The position numbers were made by a program, and so were the translations under genes. A stretch of DNA of 64,000 nt, taken from positions 2,728,001 through 2,792,000 of the forward strand of contig JAHEWK010000004.1 in NCBI GenBank assembly GCA_020740775.1, given 5' to 3'. The DNA comes from Ilyonectria destructans. Its lineage: Eukaryota > Ascomycota > Sordariomycetes > Hypocreales > Nectriaceae. The notes under the pieces are model-generated. The model saw only the letters and a program-made list of their open reading frames with translations. It made no database searches and had not been told where the DNA came from. Positions 30,821 to 43,800 of this stretch are shown here, one piece after another (the first letter of the stretch is position 1; every line of letters begins with the position of its first letter).

Positions 30821-33016
30821 CTACGTAGCAGAATGGAAATCAGCCTCAACTCTTCCATATCTCACACCGTCCACCTTCAGCTCGAAGGTGAGCCCTGCTG
30901 ATTCCATGCGCATTTCTAGCGTAAAGTCGAGGTTGTCAAACTCGACACCTCTTGTCGTCGTCAGTCGCGTAAAGAGACTCCTTGGCACGGCGTTAAGGTC
31001 GGTGGTCAGGGTGCACACGTGGATGAGGTCACGCGTGTAGGCTACAGGAGGCTCGTCGGCATCGCTGGCGATAAGATCATCCGTCACAATCAGGGATTGG
31101 CCGGGGCGGAAGTTACGAGTATAGTGGAAGGCAATCGGAGCCAGGGGCGACAAAGCCTCACCCTGCAGCGTGTTAGAGTGTGCAAAAGTCCCTCTGAGGC
31201 AGAACATACCTTGGCAATGTGCCATTGCATACGATCCGAGACCATCCATCGCTCCCATAGCGGGGACCAGTATCTCTCGCTGACCGAATGTTTCTCCTCG
31301 TCATAAACGGTGGCGTACGACGTTCCGTAGTGCATTCTCGACTTGCGTGAGATGACCATGTTACCCTCCAACCCTCGGAGCACCGCACCTCGCACCACCG
31401 CAGTCCATGCGTAAACCGGCTGCATGACCTCGATGGAACCCGCCTCCTGCGTGGCGTTGGCGGTCGCATGGGTTGGTCGCTCACTGTAAGGGGGAGGGGC
31501 TGCGCTGGCAAAGTGAGACTTGAGGCGGCGGTACAGGTAGTTGCTCTGGCCGAATCCTCCAACCAAGACGATGCCCGAGACGATGCCGCCCTTGGCACGC
31601 AGACTTGAAACCTGGCCCTGGACAAGGTCACAAACTTCCTTCACCACAGGCTCAAAGATGTCTTTGATCTGTTCTGCTGACATGACCAAGAAGCCCGAGT
31701 CGAGACCAGCGTCTTCATCATCCGGTAGTCCAGGGAATCTGCGGGTGTCAGTAAAGTCAAAGCCAAAGCGTCATGGGTAGATGTGACATACGGGACATTA
31801 ACCTCCTGATGCTCATCCTCGTTGAAGTTCCGCTTGACGAACTCTTCGAAGTAGCGGAGACCCATCTGCCAAGTCTTTCCCTTCTTCAACTTCATCTCGT
31901 CGAACCGGCCCTGGCCAAGGCGGTTCCTGACATGCTCCTCGAAGCGGTAGTTTAAGAATGCGCTGCCACACAAGCCTCCAGTTCCTACAGCAGATTCCTC
32001 TACGCGTAGAGGTTTAAGAGACATGATCTGGTAAGCGATGAGGCTGCGCCGGTTAGTGTATAGTTGCAGTTGGCAGTCTAGGAAAACTCACTCAACAGTG
32101 CCGCCTCCGGCGTCACAGACAATAAAGTTATCACCCACGTTGAGGTGGTTCGGCTGTATGGCTTTGAGCGTGTATACCGCGGCCGCTTCGGGCTCGCTGA
32201 TCATCTGGATCTCGGACCTGCTTCCCATACCAGCCCGCTCCGCAGCCTGGAGCGTAGTATTCTTGGCTGCATCGCTCCACACGGCCGGGCACGTCAGAAC
32301 GAACTCGACCTTGGTAGACGCCATGAACGACTCGCCGTACCGACGGGTTAGCGTGTCCATGGTGTGTATATAAATCTGCGTCAAATAGTCGCTCACGGCA
32401 TCGACAACATTCTTGTTAAAGCGCTTGAGCTGGGCTGCCGTGTCCAGCGGACTGACGTAAAAGGGCAGCTTCTGAGAGCGATCCAGGAAGAGCTTGATGC
32501 AACGCAGGCGCGACTCTTCGGGCTTGAACTGGAAACCCCATTTGGCCGTGGGCTCGGTGCCCGGGGGCGAGTTGGCGGGGAAGTCATAAGCAATCTCTGT
32601 GGGGACCTTGTCCGAGGTGATGCCATTACCACCAGGCCAGGTCTTGATGATTTCAATATCGTCAGGCGTGGAGGTGTAGACAGCCGCGACGCTGCAGCCG
32701 AGTTAGCACGTGCTGGATGGTGAAAGCCCTCATCAACTGGATGCGGGATGCGAGATGCGTCACTGTCACACGGCGCGCGGGAGTCGGACGGCGGCGGAAG
32801 CTGGGAAACTCACCCTGAAAACGTGGTGCCGAAATCAACGCCCACAATCAAGCGATCGCCTAGGGGCGGCTGCTCCCTCGTGGGCTCGCGGACCGGCCCA
32901 TTGATGGCCTCGGTGGAGCTCGGGGGCGTGTAGCTGGTGAAGTAGTTGCGGCTCTCCTGGTTGCGGCGGCTGCTGATGCTGGTGCGGATGGGCAGGTTGA
33001 GGCTGTTGAGATTCAT
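30821..33016 (-). CDS. Hsp70-like actin-fold ATPase without substrate-binding domain (Hsp12A type)
   Basis: Five exons on the minus strand, 32814-33016, 32092-32691, 31792-32043, 31210-31738 and 30821-31162, keep frame across four introns and give 641 residues. The actin/Hsp70 ATPase core is complete: phosphate-1 loop VGVDFGTTFSG (about 58-68, rebuilt by the first splice), phosphate-2 loop VCDAGGGTVDL (rebuilt by the second), and the adenosine motif GIVLVGGFGQSNYLYRRL. The usual Hsp70 beta-sandwich and lid are missing; instead the C-terminus is an unrelated beta-rich segment. This architecture is the Hsp12A-like group that is expanded in filamentous ascomycetes. Chaperone, signalling or immunity-like roles have been suggested for such proteins; none can be assigned here. 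A TGAGTCA site lies at 33394-33400, about 380 bp upstream. Confidence 0.92.
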
Positions 33017-33780
33017 GGTCACGACTCAGATAAATGGCAAATGCGCTTTTTGCGGTGGTGTGTGCTGGCCCCTGCACGAGTGCGCTGTCGTGGCGGTTGT
33101 GGTTGTGGTTGTGGTCGTCGTCGTTGTCGTCGTGCGTGTTGTTTCTTGACGCCGTTGCTGTCCCGCCGCATGGGCTGTTACCATGGCCTTCGGAGCTCTA
33201 CCCCTCCCCCGCGAAATGGAAATCACGGCGCTGGCGGCGCGTGGTTGGATGGCGGGATGGATGGCGCGCGGGACGATGCAGTGGTGGACCCGGACGGGCT
33301 CGGGGATTATCCTCGTGGAGTTGAGGCAATAGTCTCGGGGCGGAGAATGGGCGAAGAGGAGGCGAATCAATCAAAAGGTCCACGTCGTCTCACTGAGTCA
33401 AGCACATGCCCGCACTCCATCCGGCGCTGAGTTGGTTGATGGATGATGACAAGCGACAACCCCTCGTCCAATCGTCAATGGTCAATCGCAATCGTTACCC
33501 CGTCGTCGCACCCGGTTCTTTGTCCTGGAAACTGGAAAATCACGGCTCGACACAGCGCAAGACTCGAAGATGAGGATGTAGCGTCCAAGCCTCTGCTCCG
33601 GCCGTCGTTGCAGCCGGTGTTTTCGTTGTCGTGGCTTCAGCTCAGCTCAGCTTAGCCCGGAGCGGGACCAGGGCAAGTGGGCAAGTCCGACGAGTGCGAC
33701 AAGTGCTGCCTAAGCCTCCCATGTCGATGCGCCCGCCAAAAGGCCATCACCACCTCCCCTAACTCCCACGTGACGCCTGC

Positions 33781-33828
33781 CTACCACCCAAGTTACCACC
33801 CAAGTTACCACCTAAGTTACCACCTAAT
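33781..33828. repeat. 12-bp minisatellite, four copies
   Basis: Four tandem copies of the unit ttaccacc(c/t)aag in exact 12-bp phase, with copy-to-copy differences at three positions. Confidence 0.9.
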
Positions 33829-34192
33829 ACCACATACACTCCTAGGTACCGACATACCGACGCTCCGCCCGCCTTGCGCCTTGCGCCTTATGATCTGCCT
33901 TGGCTCCTTGGCTGGCTTTAGGCTGATCCGAAGCCTATAGCAACCTCAACTAACCAACCTATTCATAGTATATTCCCCTTTTACCCTGTTTAATCGGTGC
34001 CTGGGGCTCCATTTACTTACTAGCTGAACGTATGCTTACGCAGATCCACCAGACCACCACCGCACCACCACTGGACCACACTGGATCCAGCCCTCGGCCC
34101 GCCCCCAGTCCGACGTCATCGCCCAGGTGGACGCTCTCCAAACCGTCCCTTACATGCTTGTGCTCCGTCAGGCATCCAACATTTTGCTATCT

Positions 34193-34216
34193 TGCATCTG
34201 CATCTGCATCTGCATC
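34193..34216. repeat. TGCATC hexamer repeat, four copies
   Basis: Four perfect head-to-tail copies of tgcatc in non-coding sequence. Confidence 0.9.
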
Positions 34217-35467
34217 CTTCCTCCGCCATCTCCCTCAAGTTTCATCCTCACCTGCTTCTCCGCCACCTCCTCTTGTTTACCCCCGTCTCCAAAGTAGGGC
34301 CGGCCTAACCCAGCCCCCTCAGCATTGACGCCTCTCCACTCCACCACAACCAGCTCCAGGAGCCTAGAGTTTCCCAGCATGAGCCGACTTTCTGCATTGC
34401 ATTTCACTCCCTTGATCCAGACCCTGTCCATCCGTAATGATCTCGTCGGCGAGACACGTACTCCCTCTTCACCAGCTCCACACATCATTAGCCCGGCCTG
34501 AGTAAGCGGACATCAATCAAAGCCTTTGACCATCAGCCAAACATCAACATAAAGACGTCACCTGCTGTAACCGAGACGAGAAACAGTTGGGTTCAATGGG
34601 GTCACAACGTAGTAATATTTAGAGGGGTGAATTACTTTCCAACCTCAATCCATTAATCAATTCCTCACCACAGTCGTCCTAGGTACAGGCCCGATCCGCC
34701 ATTGACCCCAAGCAACATCCGAAATATTATGTACCGTAGTCGTCGACCGTTATATTGCAAACTATTCAGTCCGGCATCCTGGCCTTTGAAAAGCCCCCTT
34801 CTAATAGGCGGTGACTCTCCCAACAATGCAAGAAAAAAACAAATAATGAGAATAATAATGGTACTATGCTCGCTGGCCTTTTTTACAACAGTCTTCAATA
34901 AGCAAACAATAGACACACCCTCCACTTCTCCACAGTCGTGTCCTGTTTGTCACTTTTCTGTGATCGCCAAAGGAAAAAAATGATGAAAACAGAAAACAGA
35001 ACATGGTTGGTCCATGTCCAACCAAGGCACCACATACTCCAATCCGCCCTCTTATATAGTAAGACAAAGGAAAGAAATTGGTTCAGTGTGATGCAGTATT
35101 TGCGTCAAACAGATAGCGGCTGAGCTTGCCAGTCTCGGTCTATAGGGGGTATTTGATACTCGAGGCGTCTGAAACGAAAAAAAAGGAAAAGATAACAAAG
35201 TGGTGATAATAATGAGCAGTAAGCGGCACTGATATGGCCGGGTATTTTGGTGAAATGTCGAAGGTTGCTGAATCGAAGCCGAAAAACATGTCGAATAGCC
35301 AAGCCGGATGCCAAATCAAAACGGACCGCCCACACAACCAAGATAAAGGGGGGTTGTGTATCTCAGACCAACACCGAACACCGTGACCATGCGAGGCGAT
35401 ACATCAAGAACTTTTCCCACTCCACTGGACGTAATCATACCGGGTTGTCTCCCGAATGCGTACACAT

Positions 35468-37873
35468 TTAAAATCGGTTGCTGGCAGCCCAGATGCTGGC
35501 GGATGCCGACGCTGCCCACTCGCTCTCCTCGTACGGTGGTGTGGGCCACTTGTATTGACCCTCCGCCTTCTTGCTCAAATCGAGTGGCCTGGGCGTCACA
35601 GCCTCCTGGCCCTCTCCAAAGAGAACTTGGTTGCCGCTGGCTGAGGGCGAGGGTGTGGGATATGGGTTTTGGAGGCCCAGGTTACTGGCCGATTGTCGCA
35701 GAGGCTTGGTCACCTCCCGCTTCACGGGGCGTCTGGGCGAGGACATGGCCTCGTCAAGGAGCTCATCCTCCTCATCAGGGGCCTCGTATTGGTGAACGCC
35801 GTGGGTAGCATGGGCTCGGCGCGTGCGGCTTGAGATGGGTCCAGTGCGCGCAGCAACGATGAGGTTATCAACTGATCGCGCCTGTTGGTGAGGAAGGGAG
35901 TGATGTCGCTTGAGATTGCTGGTGGGAGACAGGTTATGGGCGGGTGGTACGGGAGGCCGGGGGTCCAGGTTGTTCTGAACGTCTCGGAGAGCCTTGTCCA
36001 GCGACTCATAAACCTCAGATTTGGGGGCGGGAACCGGCTGCTGTTGCTGGTCAATAACCATGGAGGACCGGTTGCTTGCCCAAGGACCGCATCCGGCCTG
36101 GGCCTCGATGTCGTCGTATGATGGAGAGACGGGCGTCTGGTGTCGTCCGGAAAATCGCCGTGCACGCTTCCGAAGGTGGGAAAAGAAGCTCTCCTTCTGG
36201 CCGCTAGGGGGCGATGCGAGTCCGGAATTTCCATTGAGGGCGCGTTCGGCTTGCTGACGGTGCATTTCCGTGTAGTTGTTTGTGCTTGATGCGACAGATA
36301 GCTGTCGGCCAAGTTTCTTGGACTTCCCCTGGCCATGTCCGTTAGCGTAAGAGTCGTTGTAACCGTTGTTGGCGCGGGCAGTTACAGCATCGGACATCGG
36401 TGAGATGGGCCTGATCGTTGGCAGGATAGCCATGGGCGCCACGTTTGAGGGTCCATTTGTCCAGGTAGTCCTTTTCCCAGCACTGGCGCGCTGCTTGACA
36501 GAGGCCTGGGCCTGGAGTTCGGTGGTAACCGCGTGCGCTTGTGCGGGCCGAGGGGAGGTGGCCTCCTTGACCGGAACCTGGGCGATGGCGTTTTCGGTGC
36601 TGTCAGTACGGTTGATGAGCGACTTTCGGAACCATGACTGCTTGGAGGAAGATGTCGGGGTGGTCGCGGCGGAGTCCTTGGTGCTGCGGCTGAGATCAGA
36701 CTGCTTTCGGCCGAGGATTCTTGAGGCGGAAGACTTGGGTCTCATGGGATCGACGGCATCCAAGAAGTATTCGTGAGCGAGGGCCTGGGATGAAGTCGGT
36801 CGAGTCTTAGGGTCCCACATCAAACACCAGGTCACAAACTGGCTCAGGGCCGCAGGCCACTGAGGGGATTGCAAGATGGTATCCATGGAATGAGGAGCCA
36901 TCTTGGGGAACGAGAAGCCGAGCTTTCCAGCCAGTCTGGTACCTTCGCGCCATTCTCCACCACCAACCCGGGCACCGGACTTGTTGTACCAGTTTCCAGG
37001 GCTTCCCATAATTTCACACACCCTCCAAACTTGATCCACCTCGTTTCCGCCAGGGAACAAGGGCTTCAGCGTGGCAATCTCGACAGCCATGGCACCGACA
37101 GCCCAAATATCAACCGGGGCGGAGTACTCTCCAGCTCGTAGGAGTACTTCTGGGGCTCGGTACCATCTAGTTGATACGTAGGTGGTGTACGGCAGCTTGG
37201 AGTGAGTCTCCCGAGCGAGACCAAAGTCGGCAATCTTGACGGTGTATGTGGGAGGCGTTGAGGGAGGAGTGACGAGAGCCGAGTATCGTCGGAAAGAGTT
37301 GTTGGATTCACTGTGGGAGGATGTTGACACCAAAATGTTCTCGGGCTTGATGTCGCGGTGAAAGAAGTGGTGAGAGTGAATGTGCTCCAGGCCCTGCATG
37401 ATCTGGAAGAGGACGCTCTTGACGCTCGCATTGTCGAGGCACTTGTGGTCGCGGGCCTTCATCAGCTGGTAGAGGTTACCCTCCATGTACTCCATGGCAA
37501 TGTGCAGCTTCTTGCTGTACGGGTCCAGGAAGATGTCGAGAGCGGGAACGAGGTGAGGGTGATTTGGGAGAGTGCGGAGGAAGACGACCTCGCGGAGCTC
37601 GAGACATGGTTGAAAAGACTCGAAGGTCTTCTTCATCGTCTTGATGGCCACCTAGAAAACTGGTTACGGACGCTGTCGGGGGACAGACTTGAGGGCGTCG
37701 AGACTTACCACAGTGCCTCGGCGGGCAACATTAGCACCCGCTGTCCTAACTCTACCAAGAACGACGCTGCCAAAGCTACCATCGCCAATCTCCTTCAACA
37801 CTTCAAATCGGTCCTCGAGGGTGAGGGCGTTGCCGGAGGCTCCTCGGTGGGTGAGGTCGCTGACGATAGTCAT
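35468..37873 (-). CDS. ime2: Ime2-type serine/threonine protein kinase
   Basis: A CMGC-group kinase of the Ime2/RCK family, which in yeast drives meiosis and in filamentous fungi affects sexual development, light response and secondary metabolism. Two exons, 37709-37873 and 35468-37651, with a 57-bp intron that restores VVAIKTMKK, give 782 residues. The kinase domain spans about 23-351: Gly-rich loop GDGSFG (30-35), VAIK lysine 59, HRD (153-155), DFG (197-199), the activation-loop T-x-Y-type motif TTY (211-213), and APE (221-223). A Ser/Thr-rich insert lies between HRDIKPEN and DFG, as in filamentous Ime2 proteins. The long C-terminal region (about 360-782) is disordered with short conserved stretches. 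The 9-kb gene-free region lies upstream of it. All catalytic residues are present. Confidence 0.94.
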
Positions 37874-40800
37874 GGTGACTGAGCTGTGATCAAGAACTAC
37901 TCCGGGTCGAAAGTGTGTGTGAGACTCGTGAGAGTAGAGATCCTGGCCGCTGGCGTTAGGGTAGGCCTTGGGGTCCAGACATCGACCGGCAATGGAAAGT
38001 ACCTGATCAGGACCAAAACAAGCTCTGTCAAAGAGCTGAGAGGCGGTTTATCGGTGCATTCAGATTGTTGAGGTTGCTGTGAACGATATGCGGGCGAATT
38101 GCGGATGTGGGTGTGCGTGCATGCGAATCGTGGAGCGGAAGTTGGGCCGAACTGTTACGATGGTAGTGGTGCAGGCGAATTGGTGGCGTGTCGTTGAAGA
38201 GTGAGACTGAGTCCAGGCGAGGGCGAGGGCGAGAGAATGGATGAATGATGTGAAGAATGAGAACGAGAGTAGAAGAGAGGATCGAGACCGAGTACAACAG
38301 AGGGGGGTGTTCGCTACAAGGACGGGAAAAGGCAAAAGGAGTGACTGAAGTGAGGGTGATTGCAGAGTGGATAGAGTCGATATTAACGAAAAGGAGAGGG
38401 AAAGCTCTTGCCCAGGTCCAGGGGGGAGTGGCTTGAACCTGCCGATCGGGGAGGGATCCTCAGGCCACTAGTGCTTCGATGGGCCCTGGCTCGTGGGAAT
38501 GGGACTTGGCTCTGGGGGACTGGGGACGCTTTGGAGGCGGAATCCGAGCTGACTGAGAAACGAAATGCTCAGGGCTGGGAGCCAACTGCCGGCGGCGGCG
38601 GGAGCGATGATGGGATGAGAGTTTGCGCTGGTGAGAGAGGGAGGGAGAGAAGAGGAGAAGAGCGGAAGAGGACGAGGCGGAAGAAGGATGGATGGATGAG
38701 GTGACCTAGAGACGCAGCGAGAGAGCGAGAGAGCGCTGGAGGTGGGTGCAGCGGCGCGCAGACAGAGCCAAAGATGCAGCGCAACGCAGCAGAGGTACCT
38801 AACGAGTGGTGCACAGCGAGCGTAGCGGTACTGTACCGTCCAGTCGAAGTGAGACAGGGGGTGGGCTTCTGCCCGGGGACGAGGGGCGTGGACGGCGATG
38901 GCGCAGTGGAGTGCAGCGAGCAACGCGACAGTTCAGGCGAAGAAGCAATCCGCGAAAGTGCGAGACTTGTGAGCGTTCGGGAAATACGTATCCTAAATCC
39001 CGGGGGAACCTGCGCCTCCATGCGAAGGAGGCTGGGAGCGGAGGTAGCGCTCGTACAGCGATACTTTGCATGAGGTACAGCCCTAGGACCCGAGCCTGAC
39101 TCTGGCCGGTACGTACCCGACCCGTCCTGTCATGGCCCATGGGTGCCAGCCTGGCGAGGTGGAGGGCCAAGGGTCAAGACGGCCCTAAGAGCCAAAAGGC
39201 ATGGGCGGGCGTATCCACTCTTTGAGTTGTCGCTAGCTGGGTTACAGGGGGTCCAGTGGAAATGGTCGAAAGCCCAGTTGAGCACGCAGTGAGTGATCCA
39301 GCACGGTACTGGGTGCGTAGCGCGCACAGTACCCTCCGCCGATGGCAACCAGCACCAACCAGCGGCGTAGGTTCTAACAGTGGTCACTATCACCCAGTCA
39401 AGCACCGAAAGAACAAAGACCCCGGCATTCGAACAGACTTCTTGACTCAAGCTCGGGGGAGAATGCAGTCTTTCCCTTCCCACGGGCTACGATGGACTAT
39501 GTAGGACAGTGACGTGCTGCATCCAGCCACAAGGCGCGTGCCTCGCGCAAGGGAGAGAGAAGTCCGTACCAAGGCGGCGGAGAGGGTCAGATCTGTTCGG
39601 GAGAGCTGGTCACGTACGTGGGGGAATTCCCAACGATGGATGTGTGGAGGGTCCAGTGTCGCAGATGGAGACAGGGAATCGGGCTCCAGGACCAAAGACA
39701 GGAGGGAATGGAGACATCGTTCAGTGTACTTGGGTACTGTACTACGCAGCAGTCTCGCCCAGCGGTACTTGAGAATCAAGACATGAGAGGAGGGGGGGAG
39801 GGGGTCAGAAGGGCCAGTAGAGGGGTCAGAGGACCAGTGCGAGAGCACAAGATGGATGGTCCGCTCCAGCTTCCTATGGCCCATGAGAACGACGCGGACG
39901 CGTTGGTATGGGACGGATTCTGGATTGGCATGGGATGGCATGGGATTGGGATGGATCACGGGGGCAGGCTGGCTGGTCTCCTGTTGGGCTTGGGCTTTGG
40001 CTTGGGGGCTCGGACTGGTGTTGGTGCTGGTTGCGTGCCGGGCTGGCAATCAGGGTTTCCCACAGGTCGACCAAGCCCAGGGCCCGTCGTTAGCATGAAT
40101 GAGAGTGAATGAATGAATGGATGAATGGACGAGTGAATGTGATGATGGCGGCATCTAAAACTCCCCAGGCCATTCTCACCCCGGCAAGCCGCAAAACGGT
40201 TGCATCATAAAGCATCATACCGGAGTAGAGCATTCGTCACAGTGCCTGGGCCCGCCAGTCGTGCCTGTTACACAGCGCAGGGTGACGGGACGAACGACCT
40301 CTGGACGAACAATCACGGGGTAAGATGAGAGAGAGAGATTTGAGTCCTTGGGGTCGCCAGAGGAGCCAATCTCGCTAGCGGGCCCAGTTCCCGGGGCGGC
40401 GCCAGACCAGAACCGGCCTGCTCTTTTGTTCCCTTTCGTTTCTTCTTCTTCTTTCAGGCCGGGGCCCCATGTGAATTAGTACAATTAGGTACAATTTGGG
40501 CTGGTGACCAGCCGTCCAGCCCCCCCGCCAGCCCGCCAGCCCGCGGCGCGCCTGGTCCTGAAGGCAATTTAGCGGACAATGAAGGCGTCGCCGCGGCGGC
40601 CCAGGGGACAGGGCTTTGGGGGCCGCCGGTGAGATGATGAAAGAGATGAGAGTGGGAAGGCCAATCTATCAATCCCGGGGTGTGATTTTGCTCCTCCATC
40701 GGATTCCTCGGAGTGGGCTTGTCCTATTGCGTCCGTGTCGGCCGGTACACGGTGCCACCGGCTATGACGCTCGAGGAAGAGCCGACGAGGGGACGTTGGG

Positions 40801-43800
40801 ATGCACTTTCGTACGAGGGCTTGCTTACACGCTTTCGCGCGCCGCAACTCTCACACGCGCAAAAAGCTACCCAGAGAAGGCTGCCCGAAAACCTGCGACG
40901 CGACAGCCCCGTTCAGCTGGCCCGTCATCACGTTCCCCCATTCGCGCGTAGCGTGCCTGTCTGCCAATCCGGCGATGCCAAGCGGGCCGTCAGACGGGGC
41001 CAACCCCAAGAGCGCCTGGCGTCTGATGATGGTCCTGGGACGGTCGCGCTCCTTTCTGGCCATCAGCGCGACCCAAACGGCGCTGGAGCAGCAGCCTTGC
41101 CTTTGCCTCTTCAGGGCCCGGCCTCTTGGGGGCAGAAGAGAACCCTCTGGCGGAGTGCGGCCGCGGGGCCCTTCTTCGGCGTCTCGGGTCGCATGAATTG
41201 GCTCCCGGGACCGCCCCTCCACCAACCCTTCGTCCTCTAAGTTATCCCATTCCCACAGCTTTCTTTTTGGGGGGCTCCTCCTTGTTGGCCCGCTGTCTGG
41301 GCTGGTGCGTGCACTTCTGGAGCCCTCCCAGAGCCCGTCATCCAGCGGCCGGGCGCCAGGGCTGGTAATCAAACTGCCATATTAGCCTCGAAACGGCCCT
41401 CTCGCCCTGGCCGTGCCCTGTAACGGTGGCGAGGTCCAGGGACCTGGGGAGGGAAAAGGGGGATGCGATGACAGAGGGGAGAGAGGGGATTGGGATGAGA
41501 ATGCCTCTCTCTCTTGGTTTCTAGGAGAGGGGCGGCAACGCTTTCGCTGTCAATGAAGGAAATACCGGTTGTCGCATCTACAGCGCGGGAGCTGTGCGGG
41601 AGCTGCGGGAGGCGCTGGACTGGACGAAGGCGCAGAAACCAATCCATCCATGGCATAATCAATTAATCAGGCTTTCGGTTTGGGGTGCATTGGTGGCAGC
41701 ATATCCGAAACGCAGTGTCCCCTGTCACACACGTGTACGGGCCCTGGCAGTGCGCCGCGAGAGCTGGCCCAGTCGTCCGTCTCTCCCCCTCCAATGCCCA
41801 CACGGCATCCAGCGCGGCATCCAGGGCATGACTCCGGACACAGCATGGAGCAGCCGATGACAGAGTTTTGACAGGGCGCAGAGATCGTCGGTGACCTTCT
41901 CTGAGACGCAACGTCTTGTCTCCATCGCTGAGCCCGTTCGACGCATTCCACAGTGACCCTCCAAGCTCCATGGTCACCCAACCGGCCAACCGGGATGCGC
42001 AGGAACCAAACCGCGGGTCTCCGCCGCCTCGGATCAATGCCCAAGACCTTCACCTCGGGACGGAATCCTACTCCAGCGCTCCAGCTACGTCCGCACCGCA
42101 CTGTATCGCCTCCATCTCAGGTTCCTCAGGTATCTCAGGTACATGGTACGTGCCCAGTGCCCGGGGGGCCAAGACGGGACTCGCGTGTCTTCCGCTGCAG
42201 CCCCGGGCCCAATCCCAACAACGCGCTCAAGTGCTTGCATGGGCTCGACACTGGAATTGTTTGGGGACACCCGTTGCGGGCTGCTTTATTCAATTTTTCC
42301 ATCCCCATCTCCCCATCACATCTCATCCCTCCGGAACCTGAACCGCGGAATCGTTGTGTGGTTTTCGAGACGACGCCAACCTCACTAAAGGCAGAGCCAA
42401 CCTCCGGAGTGTGGGGCCGTCGCCTGGGGTGCTCTAGGAGCCAACCACCAGCTGCGAGTGCCTGGGACTGTGTATAAGAACTGCGCTACTTTTCCATGCG
42501 CCTAGAATGCGTGCCTGCATTGGTACCGTCCACAGGTGGCAGGTACCCGGGCGGCGACAGGCATCTCGAAATAACCCTGGACCCGCCCGTCTCGTCCTCC
42601 CGCTCTGCACCCCGTCCGCAAAGATACAAGTGACTTCTTACGAACACAGGCATCGATACTACTTCGTACTCTGATCCTGGGCTTCTATAGTGCCGGGAAT
42701 TGGTCCCAATACAAAGGAAACAAGGCTCCGGGGCACGGAGATTGCCCTGGTGGACCAGGCTGACAGAGACCGGATAGCTTCGATAATATTCCCAGAGGCG
42801 GAAGGTCATGCTGTTAGACGGCCAGGAACAGTCTTCGAGAAGAACTGCAATCCCGGCCAAGATCAATCATTCCCCCAACACAACGGATGCCCTGGCCGTC
42901 GATCCCTCTCTGCCGTTGGGTTCCCTCATGTCATGCTGCAGCTCTGTGGTCCCCCCTCCCCCCCTCTCTGGTCCCCTCTGTCTCTCTTTGCTTTGCGACT
43001 CTGGCGGGGACGCATTGGATGCCTCCCCTCCAATTCCCATGTTGCGCCTCTTGTCGCCGGCCGGGTCGCAGGCCAGGCTCCCGTCTTGAAACGCGGCAAC
43101 CCACCAGGAACCGCCGCTATGGAGTCCGCCCTGGGTGCGCGAGATGGATTGCATGTGGCCATGTTCCTTGGACCCAGGAACTGTCAGATCAGAAATAGCA
43201 GCAGGTTGAGAGCAGGCGGGGACTTGAAGGGCAAAGGGACCTAAGAGGGGCCTGGCATTAATGCGAATGGCTTCCCGGCCCTCGTCAAATCTCAATGCCT
43301 CGTGCTCGAAGCGAGCGCCCTTTCGGCTCTCATGTCACCCGTTGGCGGGGGCGTCGTCGCCATCCCCGGATCATACCCAGGAGCTCCCTGCGCGACATTT
43401 GTTTTTTATGCGCACAGATACGCATAAGATCCTCGTTGAGGCCCGTTCATCTCTCAGCCGGCCGATGGCGATGGTGGCTGAAGGGTATTGGACGGTATGT
43501 AAGACCCCTCTGCGGGACAACAATGCGGGATACACATTGGGAGACCTGCGAGAGGTGATTCCTTGGAGGGGTCGGAGGGGCCAGAGCGAATTGAGCGCGG
43601 GATGAAGGCCGCTGTTTTGCAGTGTTTATCTTTACTTCTTCTCAGCCTCCCTTTCCAGCTCGTGGGCCGGAGAATTGAGGGTCTAGCACGCTGCCCTTGC
43701 AGGCTGCGTGTGCTAGAATATGTGCCTGAGTAGGTATGCAAAAGTGTGTGAGTGTGCCTGTCTGTGCAGTAGCTTCAGCGCCGTAGCTAGCAACCAACCG

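Larger units (their letters stand above)
33017..35467. other. Intergenic: Hsp70-like promoter, minisatellites, 3' region of ime2
   Basis: About 2.4 kb. From right to left in gene direction it holds the 3' region of the Ime2-type kinase (AT-rich around 34.7-35.3 kb), a TGCATC repeat, a 12-bp minisatellite at 33781-33828, a TGAGTCA word, and a GTG/GTC-rich tract near 33095-33140 just before the Hsp70-like start. No frame here looks like a protein. Confidence 0.5.

Noticed and set aside
33781..33828. Short regular repeats considered as a CRISPR-like array
   Set aside because: Units are 12 bp with no spacers; this is a minisatellite in a eukaryotic genome.
36869..37141. Plus-strand open frames across the kinase gene
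   Set aside because: Antisense shadows of the Ime2-type kinase.
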